From the NCBI GenBank assembly GCA_943323675.2, contig CALPIR020000001.1, positions 1 to 37,970 on the forward strand: a stretch of DNA of 37,970 nucleotides, written 5' to 3'. The notes beneath the pieces were generated by a model. That model had not been told where the DNA came from. It did no database searches and saw only the letters and a program-made list of their open reading frames with translations. Shown in pieces: positions 16,639 to 25,245 of the stretch (position 1 is the first letter of the stretch; each line of letters starts with the position of its first letter). The position numbers and the translations under genes are program-made. The DNA comes from Chitinophaga pinensis (GTDB lineage: Bacteria > Bacteroidota > Bacteroidia > UKL13-3).

Positions 16639-18345
16639 ATGCAGCAACACGTACATTCTATAGCCATAACTTGTGGTTTACTTGGCATTAAACATGTGGT
16701 AATCAGCCCTGGATCTCGGTCTGCACCCTTAGTTTTGGCTTTTGCCCAGCATACAAATTTTATTATTCATGTAGCAATTGACGAGAGGTGTGCTGCTTAT
16801 ATGGCCTTGGGAATGGCCCAACAAAAACAAATTCCCGTTGTACTTATTTGTACTTCTGGTACAGCTGTGGCCAATTATTACCCTGCTATAACCGAAGCTT
16901 TTTACCAAAAAATACCGCTTTTAGTGCTTACAGCTGATCGCCCTGAGGATTTACTTGACCAACAGGATGGACAAATGATTAACCAGAAAAACCTATTTGG
17001 ACACCACGTAAGGGCTTTTTATCAATTAAATTGTTACCCTCATGGATCTGAAAATAACCGTGAAACAACAGTTATAGTTGCCGAAGCAATCGGGTTAACT
17101 ACATTCCCCGCAAAAGGGCCAGTACATATTAATGTACCTTTAAAAGAACCCCTTTACCCCAAATCACTTTTACCTAATCACATCCGAAAACTTGAAAAAA
17201 GTATTCTCAATTGGTTAAACCATCATGTTTACAAGCCAATAGACGGCATTTCTAACAATGATTTTATTGAACTTGAACAAGCATGGATAAGTGCATCAAA
17301 AAAAATGATTTTAATAGGGCAGGGAGCAATGCACGAAAAATGGATTACACCTTTATTGGCATTAAAGAATCAAGCAGATGTGGTAATTATTGCAGATGTT
17401 GTGAGTAATAAACATGCTATGGCCAATGTGCACCATGTAGATAAATTACTTAGTGCGGTTGATAGTAAAACGCTAAAAGAACTATCGCCAGATTTACTGA
17501 TTAGCTTTGGTGGACCTATATTGTCAAAAAGCCTTAAAAATTGGTTAAAGCAACAAAAACCTTCTTGGCATTTTCGTATTCAACAAGAGCCTGAGCAAAT
17601 TAACACATATAATAATGTTACCAAATTTCTGAGAGCTACTGTTGATGAAACATTACAACAGATAGCAGCAATTAAGTTGAATCAAAATCCTGAGGCAATG
17701 TTTATGAATAAATGGATTAAAGCTTCTTTTGACATAGAAAAAAAAATAACTGCATTTGCAAAAAAACCAATATGGAGTGAGTTGCACGCAACGTATCATT
17801 TATTAAACCATGTTCCTGATTGTTCTAATTTACAATTGGCTAATAGCAGTGTTGTGCGTTATGTTAGTTGGCTTGATATGTTAAATGAAAGTTGGATTAT
17901 AAATAGCAATAGGGGAACCAGTGGTATAGATGGGTGCACAAGCACAGCACTGGGTGCTGCAAAAGTAAATTTAAGGCAAACTGTATTACTAACTGGTGAT
18001 ATTGCATTTTTGTACGATAAAAATGCGTTTTGGTTGAATGAAATTCCACAGAATTTACGTGTAGTTGTATTTAATAATGGAGGCGGTGGAATATTTACTT
18101 TAATTGACGGACCAACTTATCATAAACAGTTTGCACATTTGTTTACTACACCGCATCAACGCAATGTAAAATCTGTTGCTGTTGATAATGGATTAGATTA
18201 TTACTTTTGCGAATCTTACAGCAATTTAAATAAAGTACTTACTCAGTTTTTTGAACCAACAAATGGTGCTGCAGTTTTAGAATTAAAGTTTGATATGAAG
18301 AAAAACGCAAAAATATTTGAAGCATTTAAAAAGATAAAACTATAA
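16639..18345 (+). CDS. menD: SEPHCHC synthase, menaquinone biosynthesis
   Basis: MenD (EC 2.2.1.9) is a thiamine-diphosphate enzyme joining 2-oxoglutarate and isochorismate, the first committed step to menaquinone. The 568-residue length is normal. The N-terminal domain has ISPGSRSAPL (Arg27) and IDERCAAYMALGMA, whose Glu49 is the cofactor-activating glutamate, then TSGTAVANYYPAITEA and LTADRPEDL. The cofactor-binding GD...NN motif near the C-terminus is intact: LTGDIAFLYDKNAF followed by VFNNGGGGIF. It is cytosolic. menB follows after 14 bp, so the pair forms an operon; menF, menH, menC, menE and menA are not in the window. Confidence 0.96.
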   Translation: MQQHVHSIAITCGLLGIKHVVISPGSRSAPLVLAFAQHTNFIIHVAIDERCAAYMALGMAQQKQIPVVLICTSGTAVANYYPAITEAFYQKIPLLVLTADRPEDLLDQQDGQMINQKNLFGHHVRAFYQLNCYPHGSENNRETTVIVAEAIGLTTFPAKGPVHINVPLKEPLYPKSLLPNHIRKLEKSILNWLNHHVYKPIDGISNNDFIELEQAWISASKKMILIGQGAMHEKWITPLLALKNQADVVIIADVVSNKHAMANVHHVDKLLSAVDSKTLKELSPDLLISFGGPILSKSLKNWLKQQKPSWHFRIQQEPEQINTYNNVTKFLRATVDETLQQIAAIKLNQNPEAMFMNKWIKASFDIEKKITAFAKKPIWSELHATYHLLNHVPDCSNLQLANSSVVRYVSWLDMLNESWIINSNRGTSGIDGCTSTALGAAKVNLRQTVLLTGDIAFLYDKNAFWLNEIPQNLRVVVFNNGGGGIFTLIDGPTYHKQFAHLFTTPHQRNVKSVAVDNGLDYYFCESYSNLNKVLTQFFEPTNGAAVLELKFDMKKNAKIFEAFKKIKL

Positions 18346-18359
18346 ATTAAAATAACAAT

Positions 18360-19184
18360 ATGGAAAGTAAATATGATTGGCAAATCATCAAAGAATACAA
18401 AGAAATAAAATTTTCTTTTTTCGAAGGTGTAGCTAAAATTAGTATCAACCGACCTGAAAAGCACAACGCCTTCACGCCATTAACCGTAAAGGAAATGAGT
18501 GAAGCTATGGAATTAGCTCGCCAAGATGAGAATGTATACTGTGTAATTTTAACAGGAGAGGGTGGGAAAGCATTTTGTAGTGGTGGCGATCAAAGTGTTC
18601 GTGGGCATGGTGGTTATATTGGTAATGATGGCATTCCGCGTTTAAATGTACTGGATTTACAAATGCAAATTCGCAGAATACCCAAACCAGTAATTGCGAT
18701 GGTAGCAGGTTATGCAATTGGCGGCGGACATGTGTTGCACGTGATTTGCGATTTAACTATTGCTGCAGAAAATGCTAAATTTGGTCAAACAGGTCCTAAA
18801 GTTGGTAGTTTTGACGGTGGTTTTGGTGCTGGTTATTTGGCACGTTTAGTAGGCCAAAAGAAGGCTCGTGAAATTTGGTTTTTGTGTGATCAATATAACG
18901 CACAAGAAGCATTAGATATGGGCTTGGTAAATAAAGTTGTTCCCCTAGAAATGCTTGAGGACGCTACTTTAGATTGGTGCCGTAAGATTATGGAGAAAAG
19001 TCCTATTGCATTGCGAATGCTTAAAAGTGCATTCAATGCCGAATTAGACGGACAAGCGGGTATACAAGAGTTGGCTGGTAACAGTACGTTGTTGTATTAT
19101 ATGAGTGACGAAGCCAAAGAAGGCAAAAACTCTTTCTTGGAAAAACGCAAGCCGGACTTTAAAAAGTTTCCTAAGTTCCCTTAG
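18360..19184 (+). CDS. menB: 1,4-dihydroxy-2-naphthoyl-CoA synthase
   Basis: MenB (EC 4.1.3.36) closes the second ring of the naphthoquinone by an intramolecular Claisen condensation of succinylbenzoyl-CoA. The 274-residue crotonase-fold protein carries the MenB hallmarks FCSGGDQ (oxyanion loop), RGHGGYIG, and QTGPKVGSFDGGFG. The last motif has Gly145 where type II enzymes have Asp; type I enzymes with this glycine use bound bicarbonate as the catalytic base. Asp152 is the conserved active-site aspartate. It is translated from the menD transcript and ends before a strong terminator. Confidence 0.96.
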   Translation: MESKYDWQIIKEYKEIKFSFFEGVAKISINRPEKHNAFTPLTVKEMSEAMELARQDENVYCVILTGEGGKAFCSGGDQSVRGHGGYIGNDGIPRLNVLDLQMQIRRIPKPVIAMVAGYAIGGGHVLHVICDLTIAAENAKFGQTGPKVGSFDGGFGAGYLARLVGQKKAREIWFLCDQYNAQEALDMGLVNKVVPLEMLEDATLDWCRKIMEKSPIALRMLKSAFNAELDGQAGIQELAGNSTLLYYMSDEAKEGKNSFLEKRKPDFKKFPKFP

Positions 19185-19230
19185 GATTTAATAATATTGA
19201 TTTTATTTTCAATTTCTATATCTATATCAA

Positions 19231-19267
19231 TCAAAAAACGTCAGGTATTAAGCCTGGCGTTTTTTGA
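19231..19267. terminator. Bidirectional terminator between menB and the T9SS-sorted protein
   Basis: A 15-bp stem with one T-G pair (TCAAAAAACGTCAGG at 19231-19245, partner at 19253-19267) and a 7-nt loop, with an A-run on one side and a T-run on the other. It serves both convergent genes. Confidence 0.9.
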
Positions 19268-19286
19268 TTTAGATTGAACCAAACTT

Positions 19287-20864
19287 TTATTGTTTGATGA
19301 ACTTTTTCGTGTGTACCAATCCATTTTTATCGTATAGTTGAATAAAGTAAATTCCCGCATCGAGCATGCTCACATCTATTATGTTTGTTGAAGCCGAATT
19401 TAAAATTGCTTTACCAGCTAGATTAACAATGGATATTGATGATAACATTTTTTTGTCTACATTAACATTTAACAAATTTCTAGTAGGGTTTGGATATACT
19501 ATTACATCACATTGGAAATTAGTTTTTTCTTTTATCCCTGTTAGGTGGTTGTTATACCAGTTTTTAACCTCATCAACAGCCGTTTGTAATTCACATACTG
19601 AACTTAAGTTGTTTCCACTTGATGCTCGCGCATAAACAAATGCCATTGTAATATTTAGTTCTGATTCTGGAGCTAAAAATTGTGGAGGTATGGTTCCTAA
19701 TATTCTTCTATCCCCAGGATTTAATTTGTCAATACCTTCAGTCCAGCCTGTTTGCTCACAAGGGTTACCATCAAAATAATGCTTTATTTTAATGCCATTT
19801 CGTGTTGTTTCAGTATTCGTTTTATTTCTACTCTTCATGTAATAATAATAATGCTCGGGTAATGAAGGATTACCAATTATAGTATTATCGTTATAGTAAT
19901 ACATACTATTGTACAAATTGTGTGATAACAAAACACAAGCTTGTGCTGGTGGAGTATTCCCGTATCCTATTGTATCTTCGTCATTGTCATCACCGTTATA
20001 CCCATATATCATGTTTCGGTTTACATCTGTTCCAACATAATCATCAGTAAAGTTCCCTAAATCATAATCAACCCATGATGAAAACAATAACGAATCATAT
20101 TCACGGTTTGATTTGTTTGTAATTTTATAATCAACAAAAATGCTGTTGTTTAAATGGTTACTGGTTTGATAAGCGTACGTACTTCTATGTATTTCAATTT
20201 TCATGGGTGCTCCTCCCGATTCAGTATGTGATGGTAAATCATCATTCATTACTGAATATAGCATCATATCACCTTTTATTTTCGGATAATCTCCTTTAGT
20301 TGGCTCGTATTTCCGATTGTTGTTCACGTCAATAAAAGGCGCGGACCCTTGAGTGGTATCTCCAATTGGTATATTTCCTTTTGCAGGCCATTCAAGTATA
20401 TCAATAAACTGTGCAGTATTTACACTAATGTTATTTTGAATGTTATAAAGAAATTCTTGTATATCTGTTTTTTTAATACCCCAAACCCTATTCCAATACT
20501 GATTGGTAGTTGATGTGTAATTATTCAAAACAGGTCCAGATTGCATATCGACACCCTGTTGGCGATAAGTTTCAGCAGCTAAGTATAGGTTGTTGTTACT
20601 TACACCTCCAATCCAAATAGCAGATGAAAAAACAGTACTTTTATTGCTTCCTTTTGGCACTTCAAAAATGTGACTTTTGCCATCATAAAATAGCGGGCCG
20701 TTAGTAGTAATTAAAGCTTTTACATTATTTATATTTAGTAGCTTTTGAGCTTGCGCAGGTATGGTAATTAAACCAATTAAACCTACAATTAATAATTGTT
20801 TCAAATGTTTGTCTATTTTTTTGTTAGTCAAGACAAACACCAAACAAGGATGCACGTGAGGCAT
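19287..20864 (-). CDS. Secreted protein with type A T9SS sorting domain
   Basis: A protein of up to 525 residues carrying a C-terminal type IX secretion sorting domain (about 455-525): VIVYPNPTRNLLNV opens it, DAGIYFIQLYDKNG is typical of its core, and it ends KKFIKQ. Such proteins cross the outer membrane by T9SS and are released or anchored at the surface. The middle (about 45-430) is Asn/Tyr/Asp-rich, with FIDVNNNRKYEPTKGDYP resembling a calcium-binding loop; I do not recognise an enzyme. The signal peptide (KHLKQLLIVGLIGLITIPAQA) starts about 18 residues after the ATG at 20864, so the true start may be an internal TTG (codon 13 or 21). Confidence 0.85.
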   Translation of the reverse strand: MPHVHPCLVFVLTNKKIDKHLKQLLIVGLIGLITIPAQAQKLLNINNVKALITTNGPLFYDGKSHIFEVPKGSNKSTVFSSAIWIGGVSNNNLYLAAETYRQQGVDMQSGPVLNNYTSTTNQYWNRVWGIKKTDIQEFLYNIQNNISVNTAQFIDILEWPAKGNIPIGDTTQGSAPFIDVNNNRKYEPTKGDYPKIKGDMMLYSVMNDDLPSHTESGGAPMKIEIHRSTYAYQTSNHLNNSIFVDYKITNKSNREYDSLLFSSWVDYDLGNFTDDYVGTDVNRNMIYGYNGDDNDEDTIGYGNTPPAQACVLLSHNLYNSMYYYNDNTIIGNPSLPEHYYYYMKSRNKTNTETTRNGIKIKHYFDGNPCEQTGWTEGIDKLNPGDRRILGTIPPQFLAPESELNITMAFVYARASSGNNLSSVCELQTAVDEVKNWYNNHLTGIKEKTNFQCDVIVYPNPTRNLLNVNVDKKMLSSISIVNLAGKAILNSASTNIIDVSMLDAGIYFIQLYDKNGLVHTKKFIKQ

Positions 20865-20952
20865 AAAATAGCTTGTAATGGTCAGAATATCAAACAGGAA
20901 AACATTAGTTTTACTTTGTAAATTGATATTTTAAATAAACTGCTTAATACTT

Positions 20953-21732
20953 TTATCCCTTAGCTTGTTCGGGTAGTGATTGTAATATTCCATCCCAAAG
21001 TTCAAGTCTTGCTTGTAAACTTTTTTTCACCCAAAATTCAGCTTCAGCAATTTTTGTTTCGTCATTTCCGCAAAGCTCTTCAGTCATGGCTAATGCAAGA
21101 TGGCTATGGTGATCTCCGTCTACTTCAATATGTCTTTCTAAATAGTATTTAAATGTGCTGAATTGGCCATTGCTTTTTTGATTGAGGTCGTTAACCAAAC
21201 CAATAAACATTGCCGGAATTAGATCTTCTCTGCCAAAGGTAAAAACTGCTGCCATTACATGTGGCTTATTCGTAGCAATTACATCAAAGGTGGTTTTTAC
21301 AAATTGCCTTACAGATGGAACTTTAACTTCGTTTAACGCATCTTCAATCAACTTCCCATTTCGCAGCATGTTTACAAAACTTTCAATCGTTTTTGTATCC
21401 GCCTTGGCTTGTGTCATGCTTTTAAGGTATAACTCAAAATGACTGGTTCTATTGCCGTGCTCATCCACATCACTTTCTTCACCTACAACAATTTCATTTA
21501 TCAAATACCTGGTTGATGCATTGCCAACAGGAAACCAAGGAATATTTACATTGGTTAAATGAATTTGCAAACTTTTTAGTAAACTCATAAAGTCCCAAAC
21601 GGCAAATACATGTTGTTCCATAAACAACCTCACATCATCGGGATGATGCATGCGTTTATATAACGGGTGATTAATAAGTTTTTCCTTTTGAGCTAAAGTG
21701 TTGTCTTGGATAATCGTTGTTCCTTTATTCAT
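20953..21732 (-). CDS. DUF3050 protein with heme-oxygenase-like diiron oxygenase (HDO) motif
   Basis: A 259-residue helical protein matching DUF3050 (recognised from MEQHVFAVWDFMSLLKSLQ, IPWFPVGNASTRYLINEIV and YYLERHIEVDGDHHSHLA). Numbering from this ATG, it has His201-x3-Asp205-x2-His208 and Glu169 32 residues earlier, the same pattern and spacing as the diiron ligands of chlamydial CADD (Glu142, His174, Asp178, His181, from memory). A further Glu-x6-His pair is available twice (Glu85/His92 or Glu91/His98). This points to a non-heme diiron oxygenase of the HDO superfamily; the substrate is unknown. The frame extends to a TTG at 21747, but the ATG at 21732 is the better start. It is the last gene of the gltX-led run, 25 bp after the enoyl-CoA hydratase. 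Confidence 0.78.
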   Translation of the reverse strand: MNKGTTIIQDNTLAQKEKLINHPLYKRMHHPDDVRLFMEQHVFAVWDFMSLLKSLQIHLTNVNIPWFPVGNASTRYLINEIVVGEESDVDEHGNRTSHFELYLKSMTQAKADTKTIESFVNMLRNGKLIEDALNEVKVPSVRQFVKTTFDVIATNKPHVMAAVFTFGREDLIPAMFIGLVNDLNQKSNGQFSTFKYYLERHIEVDGDHHSHLALAMTEELCGNDETKIAEAEFWVKKSLQARLELWDGILQSLPEQAKG

Positions 21733-21757
21733 ATTTCGGTTGATCAACTTGGGTTGA

Positions 21758-22546
21758 TTATCCTTTAAAATTTGCTGTGCGTTTTTCTAAAAATGCTTGT
21801 GTTCCTTCTTTAAAATCTTCGGTGCCAAAGAAGTTACCAAACTCGTTAATCTCAACATTATTGCCATCCATTTTTTTATCGTAATGTGCATTGACACAAC
21901 GAACAACAGACGCAATGGCTAGAGGTGCTTTGGATTTCACTTTATTTAAAATTTCTTCACATTTAGCTATTAGTTGGTCTTGTGGTACCACGTGGTTAAC
22001 CAAGCCAATTCTGTGTGCCTCTGCTGCATTTATAACATCGCCAGTAACCAGTAACTCTAATGCGCGACCACGACCTACCAATTGAGCCAGGCGTTGCGTG
22101 CCTGCATAGCCAGGTACTAAACCTAAATTAACTTCAGGTTGACCGAACTTGGCGTTTTCTGCAGCAACTCTGATGTGGCATGCCATGGCTAATTCACAAC
22201 CTCCTCCTAATGAAAATCCATTAACCGCTGCAATAACTGGTTTAGGGCACTTTTCTATAGCATTTAAAACACCATGTCCATCTGCACTCATGCGTGTGCC
22301 TTCTTCTACATTGAAGTTAGCAAATTCTGCAATATCAGCACCTGCCGCAAAAGCTTTAGCTCCCGCACCTGTAAGTATCACACCTTGTACTTCTTTGTTT
22401 TCGTAAATTGCGATTATGGCTTCTTTTATATCTTTAAGCGTTTGTATATTTAACGCATTCAATTTGGTTTCTCTGTTTATGGTCAAATATAAAATACCGT
22501 TTTCTATGCGAGTTGTGATGTTGTCACTCATTGCTATCGTACTCAT
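21758..22546 (-). CDS. Enoyl-CoA hydratase
   Basis: A 262-residue crotonase-family protein that adds water to trans-2-enoyl-CoA. The oxyanion-hole loops are AFAAGADIAEF and NGFSLGGGCELAMACHI, and both catalytic glutamates of true hydratases are present, Glu118 (GGGCELA) and Glu138 (GQPEVNLGL), 20 residues apart as in rat crotonase. The C-terminal EGTQAFLEKRTANFKG is also typical. The start could be the ATG at 22546 or the one five codons later. It lies between the B12-binding domain gene (21 bp) and the DUF3050 gene (25 bp) and is probably co-transcribed with them, so it may act in the same acyl-CoA pathway rather than in general beta-oxidation. Confidence 0.93.
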   Translation of the reverse strand: MSTIAMSDNITTRIENGILYLTINRETKLNALNIQTLKDIKEAIIAIYENKEVQGVILTGAGAKAFAAGADIAEFANFNVEEGTRMSADGHGVLNAIEKCPKPVIAAVNGFSLGGGCELAMACHIRVAAENAKFGQPEVNLGLVPGYAGTQRLAQLVGRGRALELLVTGDVINAAEAHRIGLVNHVVPQDQLIAKCEEILNKVKSKAPLAIASVVRCVNAHYDKKMDGNNVEINEFGNFFGTEDFKEGTQAFLEKRTANFKG

Positions 22547-22567
22547 TTAATTTTAAATATTTTTGTA

Positions 22568-22975
22568 TTAAAACTGTCTGTTTTGGGCAACCCAAATTTT
22601 AATGTAATCAGATATTTCACTAGTGTGTGCTCCTGGAGCAAATAATTTACCAACTCCAAGTTTCGATAATTCAATCATGTCTTCATTCGGTATGATGCCA
22701 CCACCAGTAACCAACACATCATTTAAACCTTCTTTTTTTAACAATTCCATAATGCGCGGAAAAACGGTGTTGTGTGCTCCAGATAAAATACTTACCCCTA
22801 TCACATCAACATCTTCTTGTAATGCAGCTTGTACCACCATTTCTGGTGTTTGGCGAAGACCAGTGTAAATAACTTCCATGCCAGCATCTCGCAAAGCTGT
22901 GGCAATCACTTTGGCTCCTCTGTCGTGTCCATCAAGACCAACCTTGGCAACTAAAACGCGTATGGGTCTGTTCAT
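22568..22975 (-). CDS. Cobalamin-binding subunit of an acyl-CoA mutase
   Basis: A stand-alone 135-residue B12-binding domain like the C-terminal domain of methylmalonyl-CoA mutase. The cobalamin motif is complete: DxHxxG at Asp15, His17 and Gly20 (LDGHDRG), SxL at Ser62 (VSILSG), and the glycine run GGG at 91-93. His17 would be the lower ligand to cobalt. In Bacteroidota such small subunits pair with a separately encoded catalytic barrel, which is not in this window, so methylmalonyl-, isobutyryl- or another acyl-CoA mutase is possible. Its ATG directly follows the stop of the lipoprotein gene (TAA then ATG), so they are translationally linked. Confidence 0.9.
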   Translation of the reverse strand: MNRPIRVLVAKVGLDGHDRGAKVIATALRDAGMEVIYTGLRQTPEMVVQAALQEDVDVIGVSILSGAHNTVFPRIMELLKKEGLNDVLVTGGGIIPNEDMIELSKLGVGKLFAPGAHTSEISDYIKIWVAQNRQF

Positions 22976-23539
22976 TTAATTAATTGTGTTTGATGTTAGT
23001 TTTTTAAGCTTAATACTATGGTTGCTTTTTAATTCTTTGTTTACGTATTGTACAAAATTTGCATCGTGCATTTCATATACAAAAACCGAATCATTGTTGT
23101 TGTTTAAACGAAGGAATTTAGGTTTAAAAAACTTTTTCAAATCAGTATTTTTGCTTTCGTCTACTGCTGGGTAAATGGTTAATGATTTTTTATCGACCAC
23201 ATGTACCATACAATTCCAATAGTCTGGGTCTTCATTATCTTTATTAGACAGTACAAAATATTTATTTTGTACCAACGATAAAACTTGATTACTGCTTAAT
23301 GGTTTTACTTCCGTTTTACTACTGTCTTTTATGATTACTGATGTTTGGGTAATACTATAAAATAGGGTATCGGTGCTCATGTTTTTTTTACCTACTATAC
23401 CTGAAGGTACAACTAGGTAATAAGTTCCAATCATTTGTTCGGGAAAAACAAGTTGCGCCTCCCCTGGATAACGATCAAACTTACCCATGGTGCAACTTGA
23501 TATTGCTAAAACAAATAATATGGAAAACGTATTTTTCAA
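22976..23539 (-). CDS. Lipoprotein of unknown function
   Basis: A 187-residue predicted lipoprotein with a short signal sequence (MKNTFSILFVLAISSC) and a lipobox ending at Cys16. The mature part is a single beta-rich domain with no family I can name. It starts 8 bp after the gltX stop and its own stop touches the start of the B12-binding gene, so it sits inside a five-gene run whose other members are cytosolic enzymes. No functional link to them is apparent from sequence. Confidence 0.82.
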   Translation of the reverse strand: MKNTFSILFVLAISSCTMGKFDRYPGEAQLVFPEQMIGTYYLVVPSGIVGKKNMSTDTLFYSITQTSVIIKDSSKTEVKPLSSNQVLSLVQNKYFVLSNKDNEDPDYWNCMVHVVDKKSLTIYPAVDESKNTDLKKFFKPKFLRLNNNNDSVFVYEMHDANFVQYVNKELKSNHSIKLKKLTSNTIN

Positions 23540-23547
23540 TCTTGTTT

Positions 23548-25080
23548 CTATGGTTTGTTAATGTTACTTAATGCATATTGTAGTCTTGCAATAGTCACCT
23601 CTTTACCTAGTAAAGCCGCCATTTCAAAAATTGGGGGGCCACCTGCCACACCACTTAAACAAACGCGTAACAATTGTAAAAAATCCTTGTTACTCACTTC
23701 ATTTTTTGATAATGCTTCGATGTAACTTGCTTCAAATAATGTGGCATCAAACGCTTCATTACTTCTAACTAATTGAATCAAGTCTTCAAGAACCAAAGAG
23801 CTTTTATCGTTCCAACGTTTGGCAATAACCGCTTCATCATAAGTGGTTGGTTCTACAAAGAAATAAACAGCAATTTCCCACAACTCTTTTATAAAACTAA
23901 TTTTCTCTTTTATCAAACCACATACCTTAGTAATGTATTCATCACTAAAGTTAAGGTTATGGGCCAATACATCTTTTTTAAGTGATTCGGCTAAAACGTT
24001 ATCTGGTGTGTGGCGAACATATTGTTGGTTAAACCACTTGGCTTTATTTTGATCAAATTTAGCACCTGATTTACTTACACGGTCTAATGTGAATGCTTGA
24101 ACCAACTCTTCGCGGCTAAAAATTTCTTGTGTTGTGCCAGGGTTCCAACCTAAAAAGGCCAATAGGTTCATAACAGCTTCTGGTAAATAGCCACTTTCGC
24201 GGTAGCCGCTACAAACTTCTCCTGTTGCTGGATCTTTCCATTCTAAAGGGAATACAGGGAAACCTAACCTATCGCCATCACGTTTGCTTAATTTACCATT
24301 ACCTTCTGGTTTTAATAAAAGTGGTAAGTGTGCAAATTTTGGCATCACCTCTTCCCAACCTAAATAACGATATAATAAAACATGAAGTGGGGCAGAGGGC
24401 AACCATTCTTCGCCACGAATTACATGAGAGATGTTCATTAAATAATCATCAACCACATTAGCTAAATGGTAAGTTGGCATACCATCACTTTTAAACAACA
24501 CTTTGTCGTCCATTTGAGCGGTATTGATATTTACCCAGCCTCTTATTTCATCATGAAATTTAACGTCTTCTTTTTTCGGAAGTTTAATGCGTACTACATA
24601 TGGCTCGCCTGCATCTAACCTACGTTTTACCTCATCTTCGGGTAAGGTTAGTGAGTTTTTCATGGCCATGCGTGTAATGGCATCATACTTACTGTCTACA
24701 TTACTTGCTTTTAAACGCTCACGCATGGCGTCTAATTCTTCTGCAGTATCAAAAGCATAGTAGGCAAAACCGGCATCTAATAATTGAGTAACGTATTGAA
24801 GGTATATCGGTTTACGCTCGCTTTGGCGGTATGGTGCGTGTGGGCCATCTCCAAAACCAATGCCTTCATCGGCAATTATGCCAACCCACTTTAATGCTTC
24901 AATAATATATTCTTCGGCACCTGGCACGTAACGATTTTGGTCCGTGTCTTCAATACGAATTAAAAAATCGCCACCATGTTTTTTGGCGAATAAATAATTA
25001 TACAAGGCAGTGCGCACACCACCAATATGTAAAGCACCAGTTGGGCTGGGTGCAAAACGAACTCTAACTCTTCTATCCAT
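23548..25080 (-). CDS. gltX: Glutamyl-tRNA synthetase
   Basis: GltX charges tRNA-Glu (EC 6.1.1.17). The 510-residue class I synthetase has the HIGH motif as HIGG (18-21, in FAPSPTGALHIGG) and the KMSKS motif as KLSKR (263-267), with RIEDTDQ just after the first. The in-frame ATG at 25095 adds only five residues and leaves out the standard M-x-x-x-VRVRFAPSPTG opening, so I take 25080. A TATCTTTG promoter element lies 13-20 bp upstream, implying a very short leader. The lipoprotein gene begins 8 bp after its stop. Confidence 0.97.
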   Translation of the reverse strand: MDRRVRVRFAPSPTGALHIGGVRTALYNYLFAKKHGGDFLIRIEDTDQNRYVPGAEEYIIEALKWVGIIADEGIGFGDGPHAPYRQSERKPIYLQYVTQLLDAGFAYYAFDTAEELDAMRERLKASNVDSKYDAITRMAMKNSLTLPEDEVKRRLDAGEPYVVRIKLPKKEDVKFHDEIRGWVNINTAQMDDKVLFKSDGMPTYHLANVVDDYLMNISHVIRGEEWLPSAPLHVLLYRYLGWEEVMPKFAHLPLLLKPEGNGKLSKRDGDRLGFPVFPLEWKDPATGEVCSGYRESGYLPEAVMNLLAFLGWNPGTTQEIFSREELVQAFTLDRVSKSGAKFDQNKAKWFNQQYVRHTPDNVLAESLKKDVLAHNLNFSDEYITKVCGLIKEKISFIKELWEIAVYFFVEPTTYDEAVIAKRWNDKSSLVLEDLIQLVRSNEAFDATLFEASYIEALSKNEVSNKDFLQLLRVCLSGVAGGPPIFEMAALLGKEVTIARLQYALSNINKP

Positions 25081-25092
25081 AATTGACGGAAG

Positions 25093-25100
25093 CAAAGATA
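25093..25100 (-). promoter_or_regulatory. Candidate -7 element for the gltX operon
   Basis: The minus strand reads TATCTTTG, an exact TAnnTTTG match, 12 bp before the gltX ATG. No TTG is found at the standard -33 spacing. The predicted transcript would start about 6 nt before the ATG, which also argues against the alternative start at 25095. Confidence 0.5.
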
Positions 25101-25245
25101 GAAATATTATGCAATTGAGGTAATGATTATGATGCTGATAAGCAATGGTCCAAAATTAAACTAACGGTATTGAGTTATTGCGTAAAAATGTTTTCATAAT
25201 ATTCAGAAAACCAGCATATAATCTTGATTCTGCTATGTTTTAATA

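Noticed and set aside
19287..20864. Calcium-type loop FIDVNNNRKYEPTKGDYP as evidence for an enzyme such as a dockerin-bearing hydrolase
   Set aside because: No catalytic domain or paired dockerin motif is visible; the loop alone does not support a function.
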